From: Demequina sp. NBRC 110053
Lineage (GTDB): Bacteria > Actinomycetota > Actinomycetes > Actinomycetales > Demequinaceae
NCBI RefSeq assembly: GCF_002090095.1
Contig: NZ_BBRJ01000002.1
Coordinates: 981,265-1,045,264 of the forward strand
Length of the DNA stretch: 64,000 nucleotides
Direction of reading: 5' to 3'
The notes beneath the pieces are model-generated. The model was given only the letters and a program-made list of their open reading frames with translations, made no database searches and had not been told where the DNA came from. Below, piece by piece: positions 55,112 through 64,000 of the stretch (position 1 is the first letter of the stretch; each line of letters starts with the position of its first letter). A program made the translations under genes and the position numbers.

Positions 55112-56611
55112 CTACAGCCCCTGCGCGAGGCGGTAGTACGCCTTGTTCCAGCGCACCTGATCACGGAAGCCGCGCGCGGTGGTGTCCTCATCGATCTCGA
55201 GCAGCTCGATCTGCGCGATCTCCGCGAAGTCGCGGAACACCTCGATGCCCACCGCGGTGGTCATGACGGTGTGGTGCGCGGCGCCGGCGGTCAGCCAGCA
55301 CTCGGCGCTCGTCGCGAAGTCCGGCGCCGGCTTCCACACCGCGCGGCCCACGGGCAGCTGCGGCAGGTCGGGCGCCTCGACGTTCTCGACGACGTTGGCG
55401 ACCAGACGGAAGCGCTCGCGCATGTCGGACATGGCAACCACCAGGGCCGGCCCAGGGTCCGCGGTGAACACCAGGCGCACCGGGTCCTCCTTGCCGCCGA
55501 TGCCCAGCGGGTGGATCTCGAGACGCGCCTTCGTGGTCGACAGCGACGGCGACACCTCGAGCATGTGAGCGCCCAGGATGCACTCCTCGCCCGGGACGAG
55601 GTCGTAGGTGTAGTCCTCCATGAGGCTCGCGCCGCCCGGCAGCCCCGCGCCCATGACGTTCGCGACACGGACGAGGATCGCGGTCTTCCAGTCGCCCTCG
55701 GCGCCAAAGCCGTAGCCCTCCGCCATGAGGCGCTGCACCGCGAGTCCCGGCAGCTGCTTGAGCCCGCCCAGATCCTCGAACGAATCCGTGAAGGCGTGGA
55801 AGCCGCCGCCCTCGAGGAAGGAGCGAAGTCCCACCTCGATGGCCGCGGCGTCGCGCAGCGACTGGTGGCGATCGCCGTCGGGCAGCAGCTCCTCGGCGAC
55901 CTCGTAGCTCGCGAGGTAGTCCTCGATGAGCGCGTCCACCTGGTCGTCGGTCGCGGCCTCGACGGCGTCGACCAGCTCGTTGACGCTCCAGGTGTTGACC
56001 TGCACGCCCAGGCGGATCTCCGCCTCCGTCTTGTCGCCCTCGGTAACCGCGACCTGACGCATGTTGTCGCCGAAGCGCGCGAGCTTGAGCGTGCGCACCG
56101 CGGCCCAGCCGGCACACGCGCGCTGCCAGGAGTCGATCCTGGCGACCACCGCGGGGTTGGACACGTGGCCCACCACGGTCTTGCGCGGGATCGCCATCCT
56201 GGACTGGATGTAGCCGAACTCGCGGTCGCCGTGCGCCGCCTGGTTGAGGTTCATGAAGTCGAAGTCGATGTCCTCCCACGGGAGCTCGACGTTCGCCTGC
56301 GTGTGGAGGTGCAGCAGCGGCTTGGCGAGCGCGTCGAGGCCCGTGATCCACATCTTGGCGGGGCTAAACGTGTGCATCCACGCGATCACGCCGATCACGT
56401 CGTCGCGCGCATTGACCTCGAGCGCGAGCCTGCGGATGGACTCAGTGTCCTTGAGGACCGGCTTCCACACGACCCTGACGGGCAGCCCGTCCAGGCCGGC
56501 GACGACCTCCTGCGACTGCTCGGCGACCTGGCGCAGGGTCTCCTCGCCGTAGAGGTTCTGGCTGCCGGTGACGAACCAGATCTCGTACTGCTCGAGCGTG
56601 GGCTGGGGCAT
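55112..56611 (-). CDS. araA: L-arabinose isomerase
   Basis: The 499-residue enzyme (ATG 56611, AAGGAG upstream) converts L-arabinose to L-ribulose. Its length is that of the family. Conserved blocks are [72 protein letters not shown] and the C-terminal [15 protein letters not shown]. Metal-binding Glu and His residues appear intact. It is the last gene of the minus-strand araD-araB-araA operon, 25 bases after araB. Confidence 0.96.
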   Translation of the reverse strand: MPQPTLEQYEIWFVTGSQNLYGEETLRQVAEQSQEVVAGLDGLPVRVVWKPVLKDTESIRRLALEVNARDDVIGVIAWMHTFSPAKMWITGLDALAKPLLHLHTQANVELPWEDIDFDFMNLNQAAHGDREFGYIQSRMAIPRKTVVGHVSNPAVVARIDSWQRACAGWAAVRTLKLARFGDNMRQVAVTEGDKTEAEIRLGVQVNTWSVNELVDAVEAATDDQVDALIEDYLASYEVAEELLPDGDRHQSLRDAAAIEVGLRSFLEGGGFHAFTDSFEDLGGLKQLPGLAVQRLMAEGYGFGAEGDWKTAILVRVANVMGAGLPGGASLMEDYTYDLVPGEECILGAHMLEVSPSLSTTKARLEIHPLGIGGKEDPVRLVFTADPGPALVVAMSDMRERFRLVANVVENVEAPDLPQLPVGRAVWKPAPDFATSAECWLTAGAAHHTVMTTAVGIEVFRDFAEIAQIELLEIDEDTTARGFRDQVRWNKAYYRLAQGL

Positions 56612-56636
56612 GAGGGCTCTCCTTGGGTGTGACGCG

Positions 56637-58223
56637 TCAGAGGGCCGATGCCGCGGCGCGCTCGATCTCGAGCCCCGCGCGGTAGCGGTCCAGGTAGGTG
56701 GCGTACCCGGCCACGTCGGCCGGATCGGGGTCGACGATGGACACGGCGGCGTCCGCGAAGACCGTGCTGTCGAGGTAGGTGGGGAGGTCGGATCCGCCGG
56801 AGCCGTCGACCTTGGCGGCGCGGAACGCCGCGAGCACCGCCATGCCCCAAGCGCCGCCCTCGGCTGCGGTGTCGCCCACGGCGACGGGTGCACCCACGGC
56901 GGCGGCGAGGAACCGCTGCGCGACACCGGCTGTGCGGAAGATGCCGCCGTGGGCGACCATCCTGTCCACGGCGACGCCCTCGCCCGCGAGCACCTCCATG
57001 CCGAGGCTCAGCGTGCCGAACATGCCATAGACCTGAGCTCGCATGAGGTTCGCGAGCGTGAGCCGGCTGTCGGGCGTGCGGACGATCAGCGGTCGGCCCT
57101 CGGGCAGGTCGGCGATGGGTTCGCCTGCGAGCGTGTTGAAGGCGAGGATGCCGCCGGCGTCCGCCTCGGCTTCGAGCGCCTGGGTGAGCAGCGTACGGAA
57201 GACGGCGTCCGCATCGGCCGGCTGTCCGCTCGCCGCGGCGAACTCGCCGAACAGCGCCGCCCAGGCGCCCAGCTCGGAGGCACCGTTGTTGCAGTGCACC
57301 ATGGCGACCGCGTCCCCAACTGGCGTGGTGACGAGGTCGAGCTCCTCGTGGACGTTCGCGAGCGCCTTCTCGAGCACGACCATGGCGAAGATCGACGTGC
57401 CGGCGGACACGTTCCCGGTGCGCGGCGCGACGGCGTTGGTCGCGACCATGCCGGTGCCGGCGTCGCCCTCGGGCGGCGCGAGCGGCACCCCGGCCCGCAG
57501 CGAGCCCGTGGGGTCGAGCAGTGCTGCGCCCTCGGCGGTGAGGCTGCCGGCCTCCTCGCCGGCGACGCGCACATGTGGCAGCAGCGCGCGCACGTCGACG
57601 CGACCCGCGGCGAGCGTGTCGTAGGCGTCGAGCATCGCGGCGTCGTAGTCGCGCGTCGCAGAGTCGATGGGGAACATGCCGGACGCGTCGCCGACCCCCA
57701 GCACCTTCTCGCCCGTGAGCCGCCAGTGCACGTACCCGGCGAGGGTCGTGATGTGGTCGACGTGCGGCACGTGAGGTTCGCCGTCGATGACCGCCTGGTG
57801 CACGTGGGCGATCGACCAGCGCAGCGGAATGTTGACGCCGAGGGCGTCCGTGAGGGCCGATGCGGCCGTGCCGGTGCTGGTGTTCCGCCAGGTGCGGAAG
57901 GGGGTCAGCAACTCGCCGTCCGCGTCGAAGGCCAGGTAGCCGTGCATCATCGCGCTGACGCCGATGGCGCCATAGGTGGTCGGGGCGACGCCGTGCCTCG
58001 CCTCGGCGTCCGCGACGAGCGCGGCGTAGGCGGCCTGGAGCCCGGTCCATACGTCCTCGAGCGCGTACGTCCACAGCCCGTCGACGTACTGGTTCTCCCA
58101 CGCGTGCGAGCCGACGGCGAGCACCTCCGCAGTGTCGGCGTCGATCAGACAGGCCTTGATCCTCGTCGACCCGAGCTCGATGCCCAGGCTCGTGCGGCCC
58201 CCAGCCAGCGCATCGGCGCTCAT
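56637..58223 (-). CDS. araB: L-ribulokinase (FGGY family)
   Basis: The 528-residue kinase starts at ATG 58223, sharing one base with the araD stop. The N-terminal phosphate loop is [18 protein letters not shown] and the substrate-site segment is [20 protein letters not shown]. The C-terminal domain has [19 protein letters not shown] and [20 protein letters not shown], then [14 protein letters not shown]. It phosphorylates L-ribulose to L-ribulose-5-phosphate for AraD. The enzyme is of the actinobacterial type rather than close to E. coli AraB, so the name rests partly on operon context. Confidence 0.92.
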   Translation of the reverse strand: MSADALAGGRTSLGIELGSTRIKACLIDADTAEVLAVGSHAWENQYVDGLWTYALEDVWTGLQAAYAALVADAEARHGVAPTTYGAIGVSAMMHGYLAFDADGELLTPFRTWRNTSTGTAASALTDALGVNIPLRWSIAHVHQAVIDGEPHVPHVDHITTLAGYVHWRLTGEKVLGVGDASGMFPIDSATRDYDAAMLDAYDTLAAGRVDVRALLPHVRVAGEEAGSLTAEGAALLDPTGSLRAGVPLAPPEGDAGTGMVATNAVAPRTGNVSAGTSIFAMVVLEKALANVHEELDLVTTPVGDAVAMVHCNNGASELGAWAALFGEFAAASGQPADADAVFRTLLTQALEAEADAGGILAFNTLAGEPIADLPEGRPLIVRTPDSRLTLANLMRAQVYGMFGTLSLGMEVLAGEGVAVDRMVAHGGIFRTAGVAQRFLAAAVGAPVAVGDTAAEGGAWGMAVLAAFRAAKVDGSGGSDLPTYLDSTVFADAAVSIVDPDPADVAGYATYLDRYRAGLEIERAAASAL

Positions 58224-58948
58224 CAGGCAGTCTCGTCGTCGCGGCGGTCGTCCGAGGCCTGGCCGTACACGTTCTGGTAGCGCGCGTAGAGGGCGTCGAT
58301 CGCCTCCTGCGGGATGGGGATGAGGTCGCCGCCCTGCTTCGCGATGTGGACCGTGCGAGCCACGTCCTCGAGCATGACGGCGGCCTTGACGGCGTCCTTC
58401 GCACTCGCGCCGATCGTGAACGGGCCGTGGTTCTGCATGAGCACGCCGCGCGAGCGGTGGCCCCGCAGGGTCTCGACGATGCCGCGGCCGATCGAGTCGT
58501 CGCCGATGATCGCGAATGGGCCCACGGGGATGGGGCCGCCGAACTCGTCGGCCATCGCGGTGATCACGCAGGGGATCTCCTCGCCGCGGGCGGCCCAGGC
58601 GACGCCGTACGTGCTGTGCGTGTGCACCACGCCGCCCACCTCGGGCATGTGGCGGTACACGTAGGCGTGCGCGGCGGTGTCGGAGGAGGGGCTCCGCTCA
58701 GAGCCTTCGCTGCCAGGGACGACGTTGCCGTCGAGGTCGCACAGGATCATGTTCTCCGGTGCCAGGTCGTCGTACGAGACGCCCGAGGGCTTGATGACGA
58801 AGAGGTCGGCGCTGGGGTCGTCTCCCACCCGCACTCTGCCGGAGACGTTGCCGCCGGTCCACACGATGAGGTGGTAGCGCACGAGCTCCGCATGCAGGGC
58901 CGCGACATCCTCGCGGACCTTCTGAATCGCGCCGTCGAGATCGGTCAT
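58223..58948 (-). CDS. araD: L-ribulose-5-phosphate 4-epimerase
   Basis: I take ATG 58948 (MTDLDGAIQKV, 241 residues) as start; ATG 58969 would place the start codon inside the operator. The class II aldolase fold is clear: GGNVSGRV (about 31-38), IKPSGVSY, the zinc ligands in VVHTHSTYGVAWA, and MQNHGPFTIG with the third zinc His. It converts L-ribulose-5-phosphate to D-xylulose-5-phosphate, feeding the pentose phosphate pathway. TAACAT ends seven bases before the ATG, so the mRNA is probably leaderless. It leads the araD-B-A operon. Confidence 0.92.
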   Translation of the reverse strand: MTDLDGAIQKVREDVAALHAELVRYHLIVWTGGNVSGRVRVGDDPSADLFVIKPSGVSYDDLAPENMILCDLDGNVVPGSEGSERSPSSDTAAHAYVYRHMPEVGGVVHTHSTYGVAWAARGEEIPCVITAMADEFGGPIPVGPFAIIGDDSIGRGIVETLRGHRSRGVLMQNHGPFTIGASAKDAVKAAVMLEDVARTVHIAKQGGDLIPIPQEAIDALYARYQNVYGQASDDRRDDETA

Positions 58949-58952
58949 GGGC

Positions 58953-58968
58953 TGAATGTTAACGTTCA
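58953..58968 (-). promoter_or_regulatory. Palindromic operator overlapping the araD promoter
   Basis: TGAATGTTAACGTTCA is a 16-base palindrome with one mismatched pair, centred on GTTAAC. On the minus strand it contains the TAACAT -10 box of araD. GTTAAC-centred palindromes are typical of LacI/GntR-type sugar repressors, so it is the likely control site for arabinose use. The regulator is not in the window. Confidence 0.65.
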
Positions 58969-59013
58969 TGGCTGAGCGCGTCCACCCCACTCCCGCCGCC
59001 GTGCGCCCTGCGA

Positions 59014-59056
59014 GGTTCTGAGTGCCGGGGCGTGCCGGCTCTGGGCACTCAGAGCC
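59014..59056 (-). terminator. Terminator hairpin overlapping the pxpBC stop
   Basis: GGTTCTGAGTGCC (59014-59026) pairs with GGCACTCAGAGCC (59044-59056) over 13 bases with one wobble or mismatch and a 17-base loop. The stop codon of pxpBC (59049-59051) lies in one arm. It would end the pxpA-pxpBC transcript before the araD promoter region. Confidence 0.7.
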
Positions 59057-60677
59057 TGCCAGGGCGCGGCGCGAACGTGACCGCCTCCCCAGGGCGCAGT
59101 TGAGCGGCGCGCGCGACGGATTCCTGCGTGAGGACGCCGATCGCCGGGTACCCGCCCGTGGTCGGGTGATCAGCGAGGAAGATGACGGGCATGCCGCTGG
59201 GAGGGACCTGGATCGCGCCGAGCACCATCCCCTCGCTCGGCAGCTCGTCCTCGCGCGCCCGGGCGAGCGGCTCGCCGGCGAGCCTCACTCCTACTCGGTT
59301 GGAGTCGCCGGTCACCGTGTATGCGCTACCCGTCAGCGTCCTGCGGGCCTCGGCGGCGAACCACTCCTCGCGGGGGCCCCACGTGAAGTCCAGTTCCACA
59401 GCCGTTGCGCTGGCGCGGTCGGCGTCCGAGCCGGAGACCGCGATGGAGCGCAGTGCGGCGAAGGCGTCGTCATCGAGCGGCGGGGCCGGTCCGGTGGGCA
59501 CGCTCGCACCGTCGCGCAACGGCTCCGGCCCGAGGCCGGACAGGACGTCCGTCGACCGGCTGCCCAGCACGGGCTCGACGGCGATCCCGCCTCGAATCGC
59601 GACGTAGGTGCGCAGGCCATCGGCCGCGGCTCCCACCTCCAGGAGCTGTCCTGCAGCCAGTCGGATCGGAGCGCCGTGGGGAGCAGGAACATCACCCACC
59701 CACACCGGCGCGCGGGCGCCGGTCACCGCCACGACGGCGGAGCCGCCGACGCGGAGCGCGCACCCGTCGAGGGTGCTCTCGAGCACGGCGATGTCGGGAT
59801 CATTGCCCACGAGCGCGTTCGCCCGGGCGGCGGCGGGCGCGTCTGCCGCTCCCGACCTCGGCACCCCCAGGTGCGCATGACCGCCGCGGCCCTGATCCTG
59901 CACGGTGGTGAGCGCTCCGGCGCGGACCACCTCGATGGCGCTCCCACCTCCGGCCCGCCCCGAACTCACAGGCGAACTGCTCAGGCCCGACGCCGTCTCC
60001 GCACGGTTCTCGCCGCCGTCATCCGGTTCATCTGCGAGCTCGGCTCGGTCGCGTGCCCCCGATGCCTCGACGAACCGCACGCGGGTCCCCGGAGCGAGCA
60101 GCGCCGGCGGGTCGCGCCGCTCGTCCCACAGCACCGCGTCCACGGCTCGCCCGACGAGCTGCCAGCCGCCGGGAGAGGCACGGGGGTAGATGCCCGCGTA
60201 GGTGCCGGCGAGCCCGAGGGCGCCCGCTGGCACCCGCGTGCGCGGCGACTCGCGGCGCGGCACTCGCCACGCAGCAGGCAGACCCGCCAGGTACGCGAAC
60301 CCCGGTGCGAACCCGCTGAACGCGACGCGCTGCTCGGTGGCGAGCAGCCGCGCGACCACCTCGTCGGAGCTCACGTCCCAGAGGCGCGCGACATCCTCGA
60401 GGTCGGGACCGTCGAAGACGACGGGCACCGTCACGACCGGGCCATCGTCGGCCGGCACCGGGGCGAGGTCCCACCCTGCGATCTCCGCCGCGAGCGCGCC
60501 CGGCTCGAACCCGTCGATGCCGTCCACGAGCACCGTCGTCGCCCCCGGCACGACCTCGCGCGCCGTCCAGTCGCCGCCCGACAGGGATCGCAGCCGTCGC
60601 GCGAAGGCCGTCACCTGGCCGGCGTCGAGCCCGTCCACGAGCAGCGCACCGGCGCCGACCATCCGCACGTCCGTCAC
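59049..60677 (-). CDS. pxpBC: Fused 5-oxoprolinase subunits PxpB-PxpC (KipI-KipA)
   Basis: The 542-residue protein (GTG 60677) joins two enzymes' subunits. Residues 1-220 are PxpB/KipI, with RVAFSGFAPGFAYLAGLP and AGIYPRASPGGWQLVGR. A 40-residue Ser/Gly-rich linker follows, then PxpC/KipA with GALTTVQDQGRGGHAHLGVP, GSRSTDVLSGLGPEPLRDG, TGDSNRVGVRLAG and the closing DHPTTGGYPAIGVL. With PxpA it forms the ATP-dependent 5-oxoprolinase that opens pyroglutamate to glutamate. Separate genes are the usual arrangement, though fusions occur. It follows pxpA by 61 bases. Confidence 0.93.
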   Translation of the reverse strand: MTDVRMVGAGALLVDGLDAGQVTAFARRLRSLSGGDWTAREVVPGATTVLVDGIDGFEPGALAAEIAGWDLAPVPADDGPVVTVPVVFDGPDLEDVARLWDVSSDEVVARLLATEQRVAFSGFAPGFAYLAGLPAAWRVPRRESPRTRVPAGALGLAGTYAGIYPRASPGGWQLVGRAVDAVLWDERRDPPALLAPGTRVRFVEASGARDRAELADEPDDGGENRAETASGLSSSPVSSGRAGGGSAIEVVRAGALTTVQDQGRGGHAHLGVPRSGAADAPAAARANALVGNDPDIAVLESTLDGCALRVGGSAVVAVTGARAPVWVGDVPAPHGAPIRLAAGQLLEVGAAADGLRTYVAIRGGIAVEPVLGSRSTDVLSGLGPEPLRDGASVPTGPAPPLDDDAFAALRSIAVSGSDADRASATAVELDFTWGPREEWFAAEARRTLTGSAYTVTGDSNRVGVRLAGEPLARAREDELPSEGMVLGAIQVPPSGMPVIFLADHPTTGGYPAIGVLTQESVARAAQLRPGEAVTFAPRPGRL

Positions 60678-60738
60678 CGCAGAGGCCTCGCCACGTCTGG
60701 CCCCGCGCTTGAGCCGAGCGGGCCACGGCCAGCCGCGC

Positions 60739-61530
60739 TCACCCGGCGTCGCCGCCGTCGACCGGCGCGAATGGCTCGACCGCCACGCCGGCGTCGGCAA
60801 GCGCGGCTCGCACCCGCGCGGCCACCTGGACCGCATCGGGCGAGTCGCCGTGGACGCACAGCGACTGCGCCTCGATGGTCAGCGGCGTGCCATCGAGGGC
60901 GGTGACCGTGCCGCCCGTCGCCATCGCGACCGCCCGGTCGACCACCGCATCGGCGCTGTCGACGAGCGCCCCTTCACTCGAGCGCGGAACCAAGGTTCCA
61001 TCGGACAGATACGCGCGGTCCGGGAACGCCTCGGCGACAGCCGGCAGCCCGGCCGCCGCAGCGAGCCGCAGCACGGCGGATCCCGGCAGGCCGAGCACCG
61101 GCAGCGCGTAGCCCAGCGCCGTCGACGCGAGCAGCGCGCCGTCGACGACGGCCTTGGCCTGCTCGACATCGGTGACCACGCGGTTGTAGAGCGCGCCGTG
61201 CGGCTTCACGTACTCCACGCCGCCGCCAGCACCCGCCGCGAACACGTCGAGCGCGCCGATCTGGTAGGCGACCTCGGCCGCGAGCTCGGAGGCCGGAACG
61301 TCCATCGCCCGCCGCCCGAAGCCCGCCAGATCCCGGTAGGAGACCTGGGCGCCGATCGCCACACCGGCGGCCGCCGCATCGGCGCACACGGTGCGCATGG
61401 TGAGCGGGTCGCCGCCGTGGAAGCCGCACGCGACGTTCGCACTGGACACCGATTCGAGCAGCCCGGCGTCGTCGGTCAGGCTCCACCGCCCGAAGCCCTC
61501 GCCCAGATCCGCGTTGAGGTCGATCCTCAT
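60739..61530 (-). CDS. pxpA: 5-oxoprolinase subunit PxpA (LamB/YcsF family)
   Basis: The 263-residue protein starts at ATG 61530, six bases after TACCTT. The family motifs are DLNADLGEGFGRW at the start, SSANVACGFHGGDPLTMR, GAQVSYRDLAGFGRRAMDVP and VKPHGALYN. CVHGDSP marks the end of the domain. It acts with PxpB and PxpC to cleave 5-oxoproline, a damage product that arises from glutamine. It leads the operon and is divergent from a broken amino-acid permease. Confidence 0.95.
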   Translation of the reverse strand: MRIDLNADLGEGFGRWSLTDDAGLLESVSSANVACGFHGGDPLTMRTVCADAAAAGVAIGAQVSYRDLAGFGRRAMDVPASELAAEVAYQIGALDVFAAGAGGGVEYVKPHGALYNRVVTDVEQAKAVVDGALLASTALGYALPVLGLPGSAVLRLAAAAGLPAVAEAFPDRAYLSDGTLVPRSSEGALVDSADAVVDRAVAMATGGTVTALDGTPLTIEAQSLCVHGDSPDAVQVAARVRAALADAGVAVEPFAPVDGGDAG

Positions 61531-61598
61531 GCGCCCAAGGTAGCGCGCGGGAGGTCGGGCACAGGAATGCCCGGGGCCGCGAGCGCGTCACACGAGAC

Positions 61599-62947
61599 AT
61601 GGCTGCCGAGTATCGCGAGGGATCGCTGAGCCTCAAGGGAGCCGTGGCGATGGGCACCGGAGTGATGGTGGGCGCCGGGATGTTCGCCCTCACCGGCCAG
61701 GTCGCGGGTCTCGCCGGTCCGATGTTCCCCCTCGCGTTCCTCGCGGCCGCGGGGGTCGCCGCCCTGGGCGCCTATTCGTACGTCAAAGTCACCCGCAAGC
61801 ATCCCGACGCAGGTGGCATCGCGATGATCCTCACCCAGGCCTACGGCCGCTCGACGGTGGCCGCCGGTTCGGCCATGCTGATGGCGCTGTCGATGGTCCT
61901 CAACGAGGCACTGGTGGCGCGCACGTTCGGCACCTACATCGTGGAACCGCTAGGGATTGGCGCCGGCTGGCTGATCCCGGTCCTCGCCGCGGTGGCGATC
62001 ACCGCGGCGGTCGCGATCAATCTGGCCCGCAACGAGGCGATCGGCTGGCTGCAGACGGGCGGCGCGATCGTCAAGATCGGCGGCATCGGGCTGCTCGCAG
62101 TGGCGGCGATCGTCGCAGCGGGCGGCTCGTACGAGGCAGGGTCGGAGGGCCTGACCGCCGGCGCCAGTGCCGGAGGCTTCCTCGCTGCCACAGGACTCGC
62201 CGTGCTGGCGTACAAGGGCTTCACGACCATCACCAATGACGGCTCCGAGCTCCGCGATCCGGCCCGCAACGTGGGACGCGCGATCTGGATCTCGCTCGCG
62301 ATCTGCGCGGTCGTCTACGTGGTGGTCGCCATCGGGGCCGGCTCCTCCCTCAGCGTCGACGAGATCGTCGAAGCCCAGGACTTCTCGCTCGCGGAGGCCG
62401 CGCGGCCTGCGCTCGGCGACGTCGGCGTGATCGCCACCGTCGCGGTCGCCGTGGTGGCGTGCCTCACCGGCCTGATCTCGTCCATGTTCGCCGTGTCACG
62501 GATGCTGACCATGGTCACGGACATGCGGATGATCCCCACCGCCACCTCGGGATGCCAGGGGACGTGCGCCACCACATCCTGGTCTACCTGGGCGTGACGG
62601 CCGCGCTGCTCGCCGTGAGCCTCGACCTGTCCCAGATCGCCGCCGTCGGCATCGTCTTCTACCTCATCATGGACATCGTCATCCACTGGGGCGTGCTGCG
62701 ACGCCTGCGCAGCGAGGTAGATCCCAAGCCCGGCATCATCATCGCCGCGATCGCGGCCGACGCGGTGGTCCTCCTCGCCTTCACCGTCCTGCGAGGGATG
62801 GAGTCACCGTGGATGATCGCGGGCGCCTACGGCGCCGCCGCCGCGGTCTTCGCGTACGAGGCCTGGTACCTCAGGCGGCACCCCGAGCGCGACTCCAATG
62901 GATCCGGCGAGCACGAGTCGTCTTCCGCGGAGAGCGACGCGGACTGA
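61599..62947 (+). pseudogene. APC-family amino acid permease broken by a one-base frameshift
   Basis: From ATG 61599 about 310 codons encode a standard APC transporter: LKGAVAMGTGVMVGAGMFAL, GLAVLAYKGFTTITNDGSEL, and LISSMFAVSRMLTMVTDMRM. At CCCC 62534-62537 the frame is lost and ends at 62597. The frame expected by the family, giving I-P-H-R-H-L-GMPGDVRHHILVYLGV, is found one base over and runs with three more helices to 62947. A single missing C restores it. Its divergence from pxpA suggests a 5-oxoproline or amino-acid uptake role when intact. Confidence 0.8.
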
Positions 62948-62983
62948 CCGAGCGCGCCCGACCCGGCACGCGCATCGGCGCTG

Positions 62984-63718
62984 CTAGCGGTACTCGGGGT
63001 TGGGGTGGCCGAACCGCTCCCCGTCCGTCCATGCCTCGGTCGAGTTGCCGCCCGACGGGAACCCGCCGCGGGACTTGAGCCACGCGGCCGTGTGCATGAG
63101 GTTCCATGCTTGAAAGGTGATGTTGCGCTGGGTGAACTCGGTCTCGGGCCCCCCCGAGCCTTCGTCGAGGTACGACGGCCCCGGGCCGATGGGACCGATC
63201 CAGCCCGCATCTGCGTTGGGAGGGATGGCGTAGCCGAGGTGCTGGAGCGAGTACAGGACGTTCATCGAGATGTGCTTCACGCCATCCTCGTTGCCGGTGA
63301 CGATCACGCCTGCAGTGCGGCCGTAGAAGAGGAACTGACCGCGGTCATTGGTCTCGCCCGACAAGCCGTACAGGCGCTCGATCAGCCTGGTCGCGATCGA
63401 TGACTTCTCACCCAGCCAGATGGGCGTGCCGACCACCAAGATGTCCGCCGCGAGGATGCGGCGGGACAGGTCGGGGAAGTCGTCGTGGTCGAGCCCTCCA
63501 CCGGGGACGTCCTCGCGCATATCTGGGTAGACGCCGGGCGGCACGTCGTAGTCCACCAGCCGGATCTGGTCCACCTCGACGCCCTGACCCTGCATGATGC
63601 GCACGGAGTCCTCCATGAGCCCCTGCGTGTTGCTGAGCGCCGGGTTGGGCTTGAGTGTGCAGTTCACGAACACGGCCTTCAGGCCGGTGAAGTCGTGCTG
63701 CTGTGCTGTGTCGGTCAT
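62984..63718 (-). CDS. NADPH-dependent FMN reductase/flavodoxin-family protein
   Basis: The 244-residue protein starts at ATG 63718 behind GGAGGAGG. It has a flavodoxin-like fold: LKAVFVNCTLKPNPALSNTQ (phosphate loop edge), ILAADILVVGTPIWLGEKSS (isoalloxazine-binding strand), and GRTAGVIVTGNEDGVKHISM. It resembles the WrbA/IsiB-like and NADPH:FMN reductase group of actinobacteria. Electron-transfer partner unknown. A copy of CGCGCATCGGCGCT lies just after the stop. Confidence 0.88.
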   Translation of the reverse strand: MTDTAQQHDFTGLKAVFVNCTLKPNPALSNTQGLMEDSVRIMQGQGVEVDQIRLVDYDVPPGVYPDMREDVPGGGLDHDDFPDLSRRILAADILVVGTPIWLGEKSSIATRLIERLYGLSGETNDRGQFLFYGRTAGVIVTGNEDGVKHISMNVLYSLQHLGYAIPPNADAGWIGPIGPGPSYLDEGSGGPETEFTQRNITFQAWNLMHTAAWLKSRGGFPSGGNSTEAWTDGERFGHPNPEYR

Positions 63719-63776
63719 CGTCGCACCTCCTCCCGGTGCGACACTGGCCGGGCCCCGCCTATTCCGAGGGCGACAG

Positions 63777-64000
63777 CTAGCGGGGGGTGACGTCCACGTA
63801 GGACGCCTGCTGGCTGAGCCGCGCCTCCCACTCGTTCTTCTCGCGCGTGGCGAGCATCACCACCACGCCCCACAGGCCCAGGTCGTCGATGAAGCCGAGC
63901 GGACCGAGCAGAAGCTCCGGGATCAGGTCGACGGGGCTGAGCGTGTAGATCACCGCGGCGACGGCCGTCAGCCACGTCGTGGGCGCGAGCTTGTGCTCGC
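63777..64000 (-). CDS. YkvA/DUF1232-family protein, C-terminal part (5' end outside window)
   Basis: The frame is open from the right edge to TAG at 63777-63779, giving 74 residues. LTAVAAVIYTLSPVDLIPEL followed by GPLGFIDDLGLWGVVVMLAT is the DUF1232/YkvA signature (Y-x-x-S-P-x-D-L-I-P, then D-D). The tail ASYVDVTPR is not conserved. These are small membrane-associated proteins of unknown function. The start lies outside the window. Confidence 0.85.
   Translation of the reverse strand, partial: EHKLAPTTWLTAVAAVIYTLSPVDLIPELLLGPLGFIDDLGLWGVVVMLATREKNEWEARLSQQASYVDVTPR

Noticed and set aside
55271..58280. Plus-strand frames of 453 and 570 codons across the arabinose genes
   Set aside because: They are antisense shadows of araA and araB, which are unambiguous.

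Overview
The window is G+C-rich throughout (roughly 70% by eye). Codons end in G or C, GTG starts are common, and gene pairs often overlap as ATGA or GTGA. Many starts look leaderless, with a TANNNT box 6-7 bases upstream. The gene set (ppk1-mutT1, dipZ beside an MPT83-like fasciclin lipoprotein, WXG100 proteins, ECF42 with DGPF proteins, MmyB-SDR pair, araA/B/D, fused pxpBC) points to an actinobacterium. Micrococcales is my guess, possibly near Demequina or Cellulomonas, but no ribosomal RNA is present to settle it. I see no transposase, integrase, prophage or CRISPR array.

Layout. 1-6258: a type VII (WXG100-linked) polymorphic toxin locus. Two small ESX-like proteins precede a 960-residue toxin ending in a TNT-type NAD+ glycohydrolase domain, followed by a stack of putative immunity genes, one of them broken. 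6396-13662: acetyl-CoA synthetase, a MerA-like flavin oxidoreductase, then a TetR-controlled MacB/FtsX-type ABC exporter. 13684-21724: S9 peptidase, PAP2 phosphatase, polyphosphate kinase with MutT1, and MsrB. 22086-25862: a four-gene ferric-siderophore importer, followed by a two-domain DUF1540 protein behind an AT-rich leader. 26559-31544: AzlCD amino-acid exporter, MarR-quinone reductase operon, and an ECF42 sigma operon with two DGPF/YCII proteins. 31617-37973: small membrane and stress-type genes, tRNA-Lys, two DUF1801 proteins, and the MmyB/SDR divergent pair. 38032-40923: dipZ and the fasciclin lipoprotein. 41120-50673: a run of metabolic genes and regulators (epoxide hydrolase/YafY-type, glyoxalase-fold, GNAT, GPP34, MFS, aldo-keto reductase, TetR, PadR with its HAAS membrane protein). 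50813-55069: siderophore-interacting reductase, LtrA, BCCT transporter. 55112-58948: L-arabinose operon araD-araB-araA on the minus strand. 59049-62947: 5-oxoprolinase genes pxpA and fused pxpBC, divergent from a frameshifted APC permease. The right edge holds an FMN reductase-like protein and a partial YkvA.

Non-gene signals that stand out: (1) a short oligomer, CGCATCGGC in either orientation and often extended to CGCGCATCGGCSC, occurs about 36 times by eye and is enriched between genes; (2) a palindromic repeat built on GCGAGTTGGGCCC is shared by two convergent intergenic regions 30 kb apart, one beside a possible multi-branched RNA fold; (3) four genes carry single clear lesions (in-frame TAA plus frameshift, TAG, TGA, and a one-base loss in a C run); (4) a PadR gene has a perfect Shine-Dalgarno placed before an ATA codon where the family's Met normally sits.
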